DNA of 64,000 nt, taken from G965279355 sp965279355. Its GTDB lineage: Bacteria > Pseudomonadota > Alphaproteobacteria > CACIAM-22H2. The stretch is taken from assembly GCA_965279355.1 (NCBI GenBank), contig OZ257155.1:3596001-3660000 (forward strand), read 5' to 3'. Below the pieces are notes generated by a model, which saw only the letters and a list, made by a program, of their open reading frames with translations, made no database searches and was not told the DNA's origin. Shown here in pieces: positions 8,503-16,574 of the stretch. A program made the position numbers and the translations under genes. The stretch's first letter is position 1. The number at the start of each line of letters is the position of its first letter.

Positions 8503-9411
8503 ATGACATCTCCCTACGTTGCCGGCCTGCGCAGCGTCGCGCTGAACCTGCCCGACCTCGAGCGCGCCGAGCAGTTCTACACGGCGACCTGGAACCTCGA
8601 CCTCGTCGCCCGCACCGCCGATGCCCTCTATCTGCGCGGCACCGGGAGCGTTCACCACATCCTGTCCCTCCACCGTGCCGAGGCTCCGTCGATCCGCAAT
8701 GTCACCTTCGCGGCGCGGTCGACCGAGGCATTGAACAAACTGGCGGCCGCAGCACCCGGCATGGGCGGACGGGTTATCTCGCCGGTGATGGCCAATGCCG
8801 AGCCCGACGGCGGCGTCTCCCTGACGCTGGCCGACCGCGACGGGCGGATCTTCCGCTTCATCCATGGCGATGCCGTGCATCCCGATGCCGGGCCGCGTCG
8901 CGATCGTCCGGTCCGTCTCGCCCATGTCGTGCTGAACAGCGCCGATGTCGCGGCGACGCAGGCCTTCTTCGAGCAGGTCATGGGTTTCACTTTGTCGGAT
9001 CGCACCGAAGCGATGGCGTTCATGCGCTGCAACAGCGACCACCACAGCGCCGCCATCGGCGTCGCCGACCGCAACAGCCTCAATCACATCGCCTTCATGA
9101 TGCCGGAGCTTGATTCGGTCATGCGCGGTAGCGGCCGGATGAAGGATGCCGGCTTCCCCATCGAATGGGGTCCCGGGCGCCACGGTCCCGGCAATAATGC
9201 GTTTGGCTATTTCGTCGATCCGTTCGGCTTTGTTATCGAATACACGGCCGAGGTTCAGACGGTCGACGACAGCCACCGCGCGGGCTCGCCCGCCGACTGG
9301 AAATGGCCGCCCGGGCGCGTCGACCAGTGGGGTATCTCACCGCCGCCGACGGCGCGGCTGAAGGATGCGCAGAAGCAGATCTTTTTCGCCGCGGCACCGG
9401 GCGCTCGATGA
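8503..9411 (+). CDS. Two-domain extradiol dioxygenase-like (VOC superfamily) protein
   Basis: The 302-residue protein has two vicinal-oxygen-chelate domains, as in type I extradiol dioxygenases. The C-terminal domain keeps the iron ligands His141 (LAHVVLNS), His195 (LNHIAFMM) and Glu246 (FVIEYTAE), and the active-site His pair His180-His181 (NSDHHSAAIG). This favours ring cleavage of a catechol-like substrate between or next to the hydroxyls. The ATG at 8503 has GAGGAAGAGGGA upstream; an earlier GTG/ATG frame extension is not needed. Its stop overlaps the start of the FAD hydroxylase by four bases (ATGA), so the two are co-translated. The specific catechol is unknown. Confidence 0.87.
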   Translation: MTSPYVAGLRSVALNLPDLERAEQFYTATWNLDLVARTADALYLRGTGSVHHILSLHRAEAPSIRNVTFAARSTEALNKLAAAAPGMGGRVISPVMANAEPDGGVSLTLADRDGRIFRFIHGDAVHPDAGPRRDRPVRLAHVVLNSADVAATQAFFEQVMGFTLSDRTEAMAFMRCNSDHHSAAIGVADRNSLNHIAFMMPELDSVMRGSGRMKDAGFPIEWGPGRHGPGNNAFGYFVDPFGFVIEYTAEVQTVDDSHRAGSPADWKWPPGRVDQWGISPPPTARLKDAQKQIFFAAAPGAR

Positions 9412-11003
9412 GCGTTCTGTATGACGTTGCCATTATCGGCTTCGGACCGTCGGGCGCCGTCGCCGCCGCGCTGAATGGGCAGGCCGGCTCGCGCGTCTTT
9501 GTCTGCGACCGGGTGCGCGAGGTCTACGACAAGCCGCGCGCGATCGCCTTGGATCACGAGATCATGCGCCTGTTCCAGCAGATCGGCATCGTCGAGCAGG
9601 TTGTGAAATGGAGCGCGCCCTTCCGTCCGTCCGAATATTTCGGCGTGCACGGCCAGCTGATCAAGCGGATCGATACGGTGGCGCCGCCCTATCCGCTCGC
9701 CTATACGCCGACGCTGGTCTTCACCCAGCCGCCGGTCGAGACGGCGCTGCGCGCGCATGTCGCGGCGATGTCCAATGTCGATGTCGCGCTGGGGACCGAA
9801 CTGACCGGCCTGACCCAGACCGACGACAGAGTGACGCTGGAACTGCGCGCCGAGAACGGCCCGATGCAAACCGTCACGGCCCGCTATGTCATTGCCTGCG
9901 ACGGCGCCGCCAGCCCGGTGCGGCAATGGCTCGGCATCGAACTGGATGATCTTGTCTTCGACGAGCCGTGGCTGGTCGTGGACCTGCTGGTCAATGAGAA
10001 GGGCCTGGCGAAGCTGCCGAAGGACAGTGTTCAGTACTGCGAGCCGGACCGGCCCTGCACGTTGGTGGTCGGTCCGAAAAATCATCGCCGCTGGGAAATC
10101 TCCCTGCATCCCGACGAAGATCCCAAAGAGGCGGCGACGAGCGAAGGCACGTGGCGTCTGCTGTCGCGCTGGCTGACGCCGGACGATGCGGAGCTCTGGC
10201 GCCAGGCCAGCTATCGCTTTCATGCGCTGGTCGCGCGGCAGTGGCGGCAGGGGCGCGTGTTCCTCGCCGGCGACGCGGCGCATCAGCAGCCGCCGTTCCT
10301 GGGGCAGGGCATGTGCCAGGGCATCCGCGACGTCGCCAATCTGAGCTGGAAGCTGAAGGCGATGCTCGACGGCAGCGCCGGCGACGATCTGCTCGACACG
10401 TATGGCGCTGAGCGCGGCGCGCATGTGCGGCAGCTCACGACGCGGATCAAGGAGATCGGCGCCGTGATCTGTGAGCGCGATGTGGCCAAGGCAATCCAGC
10501 GCGACGAGCAGCTTCTCGCGGCCACCGGCGGCAAGGCGCAGACCACCGCGCGCCAGGACATCATCCCGCCGCTGACCGAAGGCCTGCTGTCGACCGAACG
10601 TGCATCGGCAACGGGCACGCTGTTTCCCCAGCCCTGGGTGAAGCAGGGGGTGGGCCGCGTGCGTATGGACACCCTGACCGGAACCGGCTGGCGTCTGGTG
10701 CTCGATGCATCGTTCGCCTCGGCGATACCGGATCTGCCGCGCGATCTCGTCGGCCGGCTCGGCCTGACCACGATTCGCGTCACGTCAGACGAGGCCGCGC
10801 CGGGGCCGGGCATTCTTCAGGAAACAGAGGGCGTGCTGCGCGACTGGTTCCTGCGGCACGGGTGCCGCGCGGCCATTGTCCGGCCCGACCATTACGTGTT
10901 CGCGGTGGCGTCGAGCGCGGCGCAGGTGCGGCGTGAACTGGACGCCCTCGCGCGGAGGATCGGTCCGCAGACGATCCGCGAAACCGCCGGGATGGAACTA
11001 TGA
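9408..11003 (+). CDS. FAD-dependent aromatic hydroxylase, MhpA/PheA-like
   Basis: A class A flavoprotein monooxygenase of 531 residues. The dinucleotide fold GxGxxG is at 11-16 (GFGPSG), DGAASPVR is the DG motif, and GDAAHQQPPFLGQGMCQGIRD starts at residue 288 and contacts FAD. Its closest style is MhpA, 3-(3-hydroxyphenyl)propionate hydroxylase, which adds a second ring hydroxyl using NAD(P)H and oxygen to produce the substrate of an extradiol dioxygenase, exactly the gene overlapping it upstream. Together they make a hydroxylase-plus-ring-cleavage pair. The exact phenolic substrate is not shown by sequence. Confidence 0.88.
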   Translation: MSVLYDVAIIGFGPSGAVAAALNGQAGSRVFVCDRVREVYDKPRAIALDHEIMRLFQQIGIVEQVVKWSAPFRPSEYFGVHGQLIKRIDTVAPPYPLAYTPTLVFTQPPVETALRAHVAAMSNVDVALGTELTGLTQTDDRVTLELRAENGPMQTVTARYVIACDGAASPVRQWLGIELDDLVFDEPWLVVDLLVNEKGLAKLPKDSVQYCEPDRPCTLVVGPKNHRRWEISLHPDEDPKEAATSEGTWRLLSRWLTPDDAELWRQASYRFHALVARQWRQGRVFLAGDAAHQQPPFLGQGMCQGIRDVANLSWKLKAMLDGSAGDDLLDTYGAERGAHVRQLTTRIKEIGAVICERDVAKAIQRDEQLLAATGGKAQTTARQDIIPPLTEGLLSTERASATGTLFPQPWVKQGVGRVRMDTLTGTGWRLVLDASFASAIPDLPRDLVGRLGLTTIRVTSDEAAPGPGILQETEGVLRDWFLRHGCRAAIVRPDHYVFAVASSAAQVRRELDALARRIGPQTIRETAGMEL

Positions 11004-11062
11004 GAATGTCTCCGTATTGAGGGGACACCGAACCAACGAAAAACAGAAGGGTGGAGACAGAC

Positions 11063-12013
11063 ATGAACAGAAGCCGAATTGCCGCCAGCGCGCTGGCGCT
11101 TGCGATCCTGAGCGCGCCGGCGATGGCCCAGATGTCCGCCAATCCGCCGGAGATCGGACGAAAGATCCAGGAAATGGGGAGCGAGCTCACCCGCGAACTG
11201 GTCGGCACCACCAATCAGCTCTACGCGCCGCTGCACGCCGCCGCGTCGAAAGAGGGTGTGACGGTGACGAAGTCCGTGAAATACGGCTCGCATGACCGCA
11301 ACTCGCTCGATCTCTATGTGCCTGAGAAAGTCGGAGTGACGTCGCCGCCAGTGATCGTCTTCGCGCATGGCGGCGGCTTCGTGCGCGGCGACAAGGGCGA
11401 TGTCGCGAATATCGGCAATTACTTCGCCAGGCGCGGCATTGTCGCGATCGCCATGAATTACCGCTTCGCCCCCGACAGCAAATGGCCCTCAGGCGCAGAG
11501 GACGTTGCCGGTGTCGTGGGCTGGCTCAAGGCGAATGCGGCGACGCATCGCGGCGACGTCAACCGCATCTTTCTGGCCGGCAATTCAGCCGGGGCCATGC
11601 ACATTGCCGGTTATGTCTTCCATGAGGAATACCAGGTGAAGGACGACGGCGTGGCCGGGGCGATCCTCATCTCCAGCCCCAGCGTCGCCCTTGTCGGCCG
11701 TCCGCTCGATCCGGCGCGCGACGCGCTGTATTTCGGCACCGATCCCGCGCGTCACGCCGCGATGTCGGCGGTCAATCACGTCGGCGGCCGCAAGATCCCG
11801 CTCTTCCTGTCGGTCGGCGAACTCGACATGCCGCTGGTGCACGACCAGAACCGGCAACTGATCGCGGCGCTCTACGAACGCGACAAGCTGCTGCCGTCGT
11901 TCAAGACGGCGCTCGGCCACAACCACATCTCGATCGTCGAGCACATCGGCACGGCGGACGAGAGCCTCGGCCCTGATATCATCGAGTTTATGAAGACGGC
12001 GCGGGCGCGGTAG
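11063..12013 (+). CDS. Exported alpha/beta hydrolase (HSL/esterase type)
   Basis: A 316-residue protein with a signal peptide (residues 1-22, ending APAMA before QMSAN). The oxyanion hole motif HGGGF is at 102-106, the nucleophile elbow GNSAG has Ser175, Asp255 lies in VGELD and the catalytic His is His286 or His288 in GHNHIS. This is the layout of periplasmic carboxylesterases, not of the cytoplasmic C-C hydrolases that usually follow ring cleavage. I chose ATG 11063 because GGAG lies six bases upstream, over a GTG at 11051. It probably frees an acid or phenol from an ester before uptake, which is an inference from position. Confidence 0.85.
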   Translation: MNRSRIAASALALAILSAPAMAQMSANPPEIGRKIQEMGSELTRELVGTTNQLYAPLHAAASKEGVTVTKSVKYGSHDRNSLDLYVPEKVGVTSPPVIVFAHGGGFVRGDKGDVANIGNYFARRGIVAIAMNYRFAPDSKWPSGAEDVAGVVGWLKANAATHRGDVNRIFLAGNSAGAMHIAGYVFHEEYQVKDDGVAGAILISSPSVALVGRPLDPARDALYFGTDPARHAAMSAVNHVGGRKIPLFLSVGELDMPLVHDQNRQLIAALYERDKLLPSFKTALGHNHISIVEHIGTADESLGPDIIEFMKTARAR

Positions 12014-12022
12014 CGTATTTCC

Positions 12023-12150
12023 GTCACCCCGCGCTAACTCAACCGTCACCCCGGCCAAGCGAAGCGCGAGCCCCGGGGCCCATGGTTCCGTCGGTACGAT
12101 GGACCCCGCATCGAGTCCGGGGTGACAGTCAGGTTTGTGCGGGGTGACAA
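12023..12150. repeat. Family A palindromic repeat cluster, copy 2
   Basis: Several GTCACCCCG and CGGGGTGAC units are stacked here: an outer GTCACCCCGCG, then a full element with arms GTCACCCCGG and CCGGGGTGAC around GGCCCATGG, then one more GCGGGGTGAC. It looks like one complete copy with partial copies on both sides, between the hydrolase stop and the MFS gene. Confidence 0.75.
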
Positions 12151-12306
12151 TCTGAAACAGTTCAGGCCGCGCTTGCGGCGCTCCGCCGACCTGCCGTAGT
12201 CTTTGCCGCGTCGGGGCGACGCAGACTCCCGGCCGGTCAAGACGGCGCTCCGGCACGGCGCGCTGTCCAAGCTCTGCGCAACACTCGCATTGCGAGGCGT
12301 CTGCGC

Positions 12307-13518
12307 ATGAATGGTTTTCCCGGACCGTCCCTGACTCCCATCTATATGGCTCGCGCGCTGCGCGATTTCGGCGACGGGTTTGTCGCGGTCCTGCTGCCGG
12401 TCTACCTGATTGCGATCGGCCTTGGCGCCTTCGAGGTCGGTATCGTGTCGACTCTGGCGCTGTTCGGCTCGGCGCTCATGACGCTTGTTATCGGCGCCAT
12501 CGGATCGCGCGTGGATCAGCGCACGCTGCTGATCGCGGCGGCGGGACTGATGACCGCGACCGGTCTCGCCTTCGCCGTTTCCGAATCCTATGGCCTGATC
12601 CTGCTGGTGGCGTTCATGGGGACGATGAATCCATCCTCCGGCAGTGTCAGCATCTTCGCCCCGCTTGAGCATTCCGTGCTGTCGCGTTCCGTGGCGGATG
12701 GCGAGCGAACGCGCATGTTCGCACGGTACAGCCTGATCGGCGCGCTGGCGGCCGCCCTTGGCAGTCTCGTGTCAGGAAGCCCCGAACTTCTCGCGCGTGC
12801 CGGCCTGACGGAGATCGCCGCGTTGAAAGCGATGTTCGTCGCCTACGCGTTGCTCGGCATCGCCGGCGGACTCGTCTATGCCCGCATTCCGCGCGACACC
12901 ACGCCGCGCGCGGAGCGGCCGACCGCGGCGCTGGGTCCGTCGCGCGGCATCGTCTACCGGCTGGCGGTGCTGTTCAGCATCGATTCCTTTGCCGGCGGAT
13001 TCACGGTGCAGGCGCTGCTGGCGCTGTGGCTGTTCACGAAATTCGACCTGTCGCTAGCGGCAGCCGGCCTGTTCTTTTTCTGGACCGGCGTGCTGTCGGC
13101 GTTCTCCTTTCCGGTCGCGGCGTGGCTGTCGACACGGATCGGCCTGGTGAACACGATGGTGTTCACGCATATCCCCTCCAGCGTCTGCCTGATCGCCGCC
13201 GCGGTGTCACCCAGTCTGGAGATCGCGTTGGCGCTGCTGCTGATCCGCGCCGCGTTGTCGCAGATGGATGTGCCGACGCGCTCATCCTATGTGATGGCGG
13301 TCGTGACGCCGGCCGAACGCACCGCCGCCGCGAGCTTCACCTCGGTCCCGCGCAGCCTCGCCGCCGCCGCCAGCCCGGCCATTGCCGGCGCGCTGTTCGC
13401 GACGGGTTTCGAAGCGCTGCCGCTGATCCTCTGCGGCGCGCTCAAGATCGTCTACGACCTGGCGCTTCTGTGGACCTTCCGCCACGTCAAGCCGCCGGAG
13501 GAGCGGGCGGGGGCGTGA
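12307..13518 (+). CDS. Major facilitator superfamily transporter
   Basis: The 403-residue protein is strongly hydrophobic, with about twelve membrane segments in two halves and a central cytoplasmic loop near residues 200-215 (RIPRDTTPRAERP). The loop after the second helix contains GSRVDQRT, close to the family loop 2-3 signature. The group resembles general drug/metabolite exporters; substrate unknown. A GTP-style or symport motif was not seen. It is flanked by family A repeats on both sides and is transcribed alone. Confidence 0.85.
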   Translation: MNGFPGPSLTPIYMARALRDFGDGFVAVLLPVYLIAIGLGAFEVGIVSTLALFGSALMTLVIGAIGSRVDQRTLLIAAAGLMTATGLAFAVSESYGLILLVAFMGTMNPSSGSVSIFAPLEHSVLSRSVADGERTRMFARYSLIGALAAALGSLVSGSPELLARAGLTEIAALKAMFVAYALLGIAGGLVYARIPRDTTPRAERPTAALGPSRGIVYRLAVLFSIDSFAGGFTVQALLALWLFTKFDLSLAAAGLFFFWTGVLSAFSFPVAAWLSTRIGLVNTMVFTHIPSSVCLIAAAVSPSLEIALALLLIRAALSQMDVPTRSSYVMAVVTPAERTAAASFTSVPRSLAAAASPAIAGALFATGFEALPLILCGALKIVYDLALLWTFRHVKPPEERAGA

Positions 13519-13593
13519 GTTAAATCTCGCGAGCGGTGAGAACGTGCCGACCACGGCGGCCTTCTTTTCGACACGTCGCCGTCGCTCAATTCC

Positions 13594-13664
13594 GTCACCC
13601 CGCACTTGATGCGGGGCCCATCTCACAGGTTGCACCATGGACCCCGCATCAAGTGCGGGGTGAC
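13594..13664. repeat. Family A palindromic repeat, copy 3
   Basis: Opens with GTCACCCCGCACTTGATGCG and closes with GCATCAAGTGCGGGGTGAC, so the outer arms pair over about 19 bases around a short centre containing CCATGG. It stands between the convergent MFS and anti-sigma genes and could act as a bidirectional terminator. Confidence 0.85.
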
Positions 13665-13723
13665 ATTTCTTTAATGGCGGGATGACAGTGTTTTTGAGTA
13701 GGTCGGATGCCGCGCCGTAGCGC

Positions 13724-14545
13724 CTACGAATTAAACTGCTCGAACACCTGACGCGCCAGCACCTTCAGGTCGTCCTTCGGTAGCTTGCCGGTGATGGCGT
13801 AGCCGAGCTTGGTGTCCATCCAGTAAAGGACGCTCACGCCGTTCGCTTCCTCGGCGACGCGGAAGGACGACGGCTCGCCCTTGTCGGCGGATTTCATGTA
13901 GAGGGTGACGCGCAGGCCGGCGGCGTTTTCGTACATGAACTGACAGGCGACGCCGGGCATGTCGTCGCTCACGGGCAGCAGTCGGCCGCCCATCAGGCGC
14001 CAGCCATTGGCTTCCAGGTCGGGCGCCTTGATCGGCTTGCCCATGCGGTTGGAGATCCAGCGCGTCAGATGCTCTTCATTGGCGCGCACCTCGACCGGGT
14101 GGCGGACTTCAGGGGTATAGAGCGTGTGCGCGACCAGCGCCTGCTGCGTGATCGGCACCTGCACCTCGACGATGCGCTCGACGACGCGCGGCGGAATCAG
14201 GAGATCGTGGCTGGCCCATCCCGCGAAGATACCGGCGAACAGCCAGGACGCGGCGATGGCGAAGGTGCGGACGCTGGGTGCGCGGCGGTCGTAGAGACGG
14301 CGCTTCCACACCGGGACCGGCCCCCACTTTGCCGGAATGGGCTCGGCCAGGACGTGATCGAAGCTTTTGTGCAGCTCCGCGTTCACGCGGGTGTAAAAGG
14401 CGGCGCGCTGGGCTGCGTCGGGATCGCGGGCGATCCAGCGTTCGACCTCGACGCGCCGGTCCGGCGAAAGCTGGCCGTCGACATAGGCGTGCAGGTCTTC
14501 GTCGCCGGGCGGAGTCAGCGGACCGCCGGTCAGGGAGGTGGTCAT
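13724..14545 (-). CDS. Membrane-anchored anti-sigma factor
   Basis: The 273-residue protein has an N-terminal cytoplasmic anti-sigma domain (EDLHAYVDGQLSPDRRVEVE at about 16-35, the usual start of RsiW/ChrR-type regulators, but without the HxxxCxxC zinc motif), one membrane helix at about 97-113 (AIAASWLFAGIFAGWA) and a periplasmic domain ending in a dimer-like VLYWMDTKLGYAITGKL region. It overlaps the sigma gene by four bases (ATGA), the normal arrangement for a sigma factor and its inhibitor. It should hold the sigma factor at the membrane until an envelope signal arrives. Confidence 0.85.
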   Translation of the reverse strand: MTTSLTGGPLTPPGDEDLHAYVDGQLSPDRRVEVERWIARDPDAAQRAAFYTRVNAELHKSFDHVLAEPIPAKWGPVPVWKRRLYDRRAPSVRTFAIAASWLFAGIFAGWASHDLLIPPRVVERIVEVQVPITQQALVAHTLYTPEVRHPVEVRANEEHLTRWISNRMGKPIKAPDLEANGWRLMGGRLLPVSDDMPGVACQFMYENAAGLRVTLYMKSADKGEPSSFRVAEEANGVSVLYWMDTKLGYAITGKLPKDDLKVLARQVFEQFNS

Positions 14546-15060
14546 TTGACCCTCCGCAGGCCGGTGCCGGTACCGGCGCCGCCGGCGATCATCTCGCGCA
14601 GGCGCTCGCGGCCGCGATGCAGGCGGCTCATCACGGTGCCGACCGGAATGCCAAGGGCCACCGCGGCCTCCTGATAGGACATCTCCTCAAGTCCGACGAG
14701 CAGCACCACCTGGCGCTGGTCTTCCGGCAGGCGGGCGAGAGCGGTCTCGATCGCCGAGACCTCCATCTGGTCTTCCTGCGTCGCGCGCACGGGCAGGGTG
14801 AACTCGTCGTCGATCACGGTGGATTGCGGGCGGCGGCTCGCATTGCGGGCAAGATTGGCGTGGAGGTTATGCATGATCGTAAAAAGCCACGTCCGCAGGT
14901 TGCTGCCGTCACGCCAGAGATGGAACCGGCTCCATGCCCGTTCCAGGGAATCCTGAACCAGATCCTCGGCCATCGTGCGGTCGCCCATCAGGGCGCGCGC
15001 ATAACGGCGCAGATGCGGAATCTGCTCCACGATCGGATGCTGCTCGCCCGGTTTGGTCAT
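14542..15060 (-). CDS. ECF-type RNA polymerase sigma factor
   Basis: At 172 residues it has only sigma regions 2 and 4. Region 2 includes MGDRTMAEDLVQDSLERAW and NLRTWLFTIMHNL (about 25-67), and region 4 has LPEDQRQVVLLVGLEEMSYQEAA and the helix-turn-helix IPVGTVMSRLHRGRERL (about 112-156). It will direct RNA polymerase to a small regulon when the overlapping downstream anti-sigma factor lets go. Self-regulation is likely but I found no clear promoter in 15061-15286. Confidence 0.92.
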   Translation of the reverse strand: MTKPGEQHPIVEQIPHLRRYARALMGDRTMAEDLVQDSLERAWSRFHLWRDGSNLRTWLFTIMHNLHANLARNASRRPQSTVIDDEFTLPVRATQEDQMEVSAIETALARLPEDQRQVVLLVGLEEMSYQEAAVALGIPVGTVMSRLHRGRERLREMIAGGAGTGTGLRRVK

Positions 15061-15286
15061 CGTACTTCGCCAGTTTCCTGGGCCAATTTCCGGTTCCGTC
15101 CGGGTTTCGTCAACCTGTTGCGGCTGGCCGATCCCGATCCGTTGTCCGCCTCATCCTATCAGCTACACCGCAAGAAACACCTGAGAGAGAACGGTATTCC
15201 CGCTTGCGACTTTCGGAGGAGGGGATGGGGCGCGTTTACCAAATGTCATGCGGGTGGGGGTTATGTTGGGCGCCCACTCTTAATCT

Positions 15287-15408
15287 GTCATCCCAGCGAA
15301 AGCTGGGACCCAGGTAACCCGATGGCCCGTTTCTGTGCTCAGGAACGTCTCCCGGCGTCTCTTGTGGAGCGTGCGGGATTTCTGGGTCCCAGCTTTCGCT
15401 GGGATGAC
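15287..15408. repeat. Family B long-hairpin repeat, copy 2
   Basis: Same 27-base arms as copies at 2541 and 22615. The centre closely follows copy 3 (AACCCG-TGG, GTTT-TGTGC, GTCTCCCGGC, GCGGGATTT), so the whole 122-base element is conserved, not only the stem. It occupies the middle of the 484-base gap 15061-15544, which otherwise holds the sigma gene's upstream region and a short AT-rich stretch (about 15496-15544) before the next gene. Confidence 0.87.
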
Positions 15409-15544
15409 AGGAAGAGAGGGTTGGTGACAGTAGAGGAGTGGCGAATGACAGGAAGAGAAGAGAGGGCCCTCCGCCACAGGCATTAACAGCGGTATCCCCC
15501 GGTTAACAAATTTTTAGCCGGTTTCGTGTCAAATTTTAGAAATC

Positions 15545-15859
15545 ATGCAGATCCCGCCCAGCACCGCCGTTTTACGCGCCTTTTCCTCCCAGGTTCAGGC
15601 CCCCCAAGGGCAAAATTCCCATCAGAGTCAGGGCCGAATCACCTCCCAGGACGCGGGTCGTGAGGCGGCGCGGGCGGTGTTCCAGCAGCTGCGTGGCGCG
15701 CCGGCGCCGGTGCAGGCTCACGCTGCGGCAGCGACTGGTTTTCTCAATACGCTGAACGCCACACAGGCCGTGCAGACGGCATCACCGGCGCAGGTTGCCG
15801 AAGCGGTGTCGGGTCAACGCGCGCTGCCGCGCGGCAGCATCGTCAACATCCTCGTCTGA
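15545..15859 (+). CDS. Hypothetical protein, 104 residues
   Basis: I do not recognise this protein. It is rich in Gln, Ala and Ser, with no membrane segment or signal peptide, and looks largely disordered or helical (GREAARAVFQQLRGAPAP, TGFLNTLNATQAVQ). Coding potential is supported by consistent GC-rich third positions and by an AT-rich upstream stretch with TTAACAAATTTTTAGCC that can serve as a promoter, but there is no good Shine-Dalgarno sequence before the ATG. It could be a small flagellar- or envelope-associated protein, since proteins of this composition occur in such contexts; that is a guess. Confidence 0.5.
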   Translation: MQIPPSTAVLRAFSSQVQAPQGQNSHQSQGRITSQDAGREAARAVFQQLRGAPAPVQAHAAAATGFLNTLNATQAVQTASPAQVAEAVSGQRALPRGSIVNILV

Positions 15860-16193
15860 TTTCTGTCGTCTGAGTGTGCGGCTGATACCGGCGCTGCGCC
15901 GCGTGTCGTGCGCTTCGCTTTTCTCATCTCGCATCTGCGAAATATCGGGCGCCATTTTCGCCTGATGGCAGGCGGCTGAATCGACTGCGTGAAATTTTAT
16001 GACCCCAAGATGTTGGGGTGTCCGATCATTGCGTGAAGGGCGATCGGTGTCGCGCCGAAGTGACTTTCGGACGCCGTCAGAGACAAATCAGTCCCCGGAA
16101 ATGAATAAGGCGTTGGATGGTTGCTGCCATCCAACGCCCTTACAAGGTTTTCTCAGGAGAGAAAATAACTTGTTGTAATCAGAAGCGCTCTAA
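15860..16193. other. Gap without a gene; contains three hairpins
   Basis: No open frame of interest is visible. A stem CCCCAA-GATG-TTGGGG lies at 16003-16018. Two further hairpins near 16110-16173 belong to the 3' side of the leftward 12-codon gene and are listed separately. Confidence 0.6.
16110..16173 (-). terminator. Two stem-loops downstream of the 12-codon gene
   Basis: The first stem, 16142-16173, pairs ACAAG with CTTGT and TTTTCTC (16148-16154) with GAGAAAA (16159-16165) around an AGGA loop. The second, 16110-16137, pairs GCGTTGGATGG with CCATCCAACGC over an 11-base perfect stem with a TTGCTG loop. On the minus strand they follow the tiny gene's stop by about 20 and 57 bases. Neither is followed by a long T run, so they may protect or structure the RNA as well as end it. 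Confidence 0.5.
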
Positions 16194-16232
16194 TTAGAGC
16201 TTCTTCTTCTTAGCCTTCTTTTTCTTAGCCAT
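16194..16232 (-). CDS. 12-residue lysine-rich peptide MAKKKKAKKKKL
   Basis: ATG-GCT-AAG-AAA-AAG-AAG-GCT-AAG-AAG-AAG-AAG-CTC-TAA. The start has a near-perfect Shine-Dalgarno sequence, AAGGAG, eight bases upstream, far stronger than most genes in this window. Eight of twelve residues are lysine. The gene has its own transcription space: the ftsY terminator lies upstream at 16521-16544, an exact TTGACA (minus strand, 16390-16385) lies between, and two stem-loops follow the stop. A peptide this basic would bind RNA, DNA, ribosomes or acidic surfaces, and the AAG/AAA run could slow ribosomes. Function is not known to me; very short Ala/Lys proteins are annotated in some Rhizobiales, which may be relatives. 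Confidence 0.65.
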   Translation of the reverse strand: MAKKKKAKKKKL

Positions 16233-16520
16233 GGGTGTGACTCCTTGGTTTCCGATGGTTCTAGATCGTCGAGGGTGCGCGCAGAAAAAGCAGCGACTGA
16301 AGCCGCCGACTATGTCCCGCCAATGAGAAAACCCTCCCTGAAAGCGATCCGAACAGTCATAGAACATCATTCTACACAACCTATTGTCAAGCGAAATCAA
16401 TAGGCAGGGGGTTGACAAGCTCAACCCACTATTTCTGGCAAGACCAACCAAACTTTGATGACTCAATTTCCTTCGACGCAAGCAGTAGCCGTGAACATTT
16501 GCGGAAGAACTTGAGACAGT
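16233..16520 (-). promoter_or_regulatory. AT-rich upstream region of the 12-codon gene
   Basis: On the minus strand an exact TTGACA hexamer lies at 16390-16385, followed by a stretch with TAGAAT and TTCTATG, about 130 bases ahead of the tiny ORF. A dyad GGGTTGA-CAAGC-TCAACCC is at 16409-16427, just upstream of that hexamer, in a possible operator position. The region is visibly poorer in G and C than its surroundings and holds no other gene. Confidence 0.4.
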
Positions 16521-16544
16521 GAAAAAACCGCAGTTTTCTGCGGT
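16521..16544 (-). terminator. Rho-independent terminator of the dapF-mtaB-ftsY operon
   Basis: On the minus strand ACCGCAG-AAAA-CTGCGGT is followed directly by TTTTTC, 31 bases after the ftsY stop. The stem is seven perfect pairs. Confidence 0.85.
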
Positions 16545-16574
16545 ATTTTAACACTTCTACGATTGAATTCCGCT

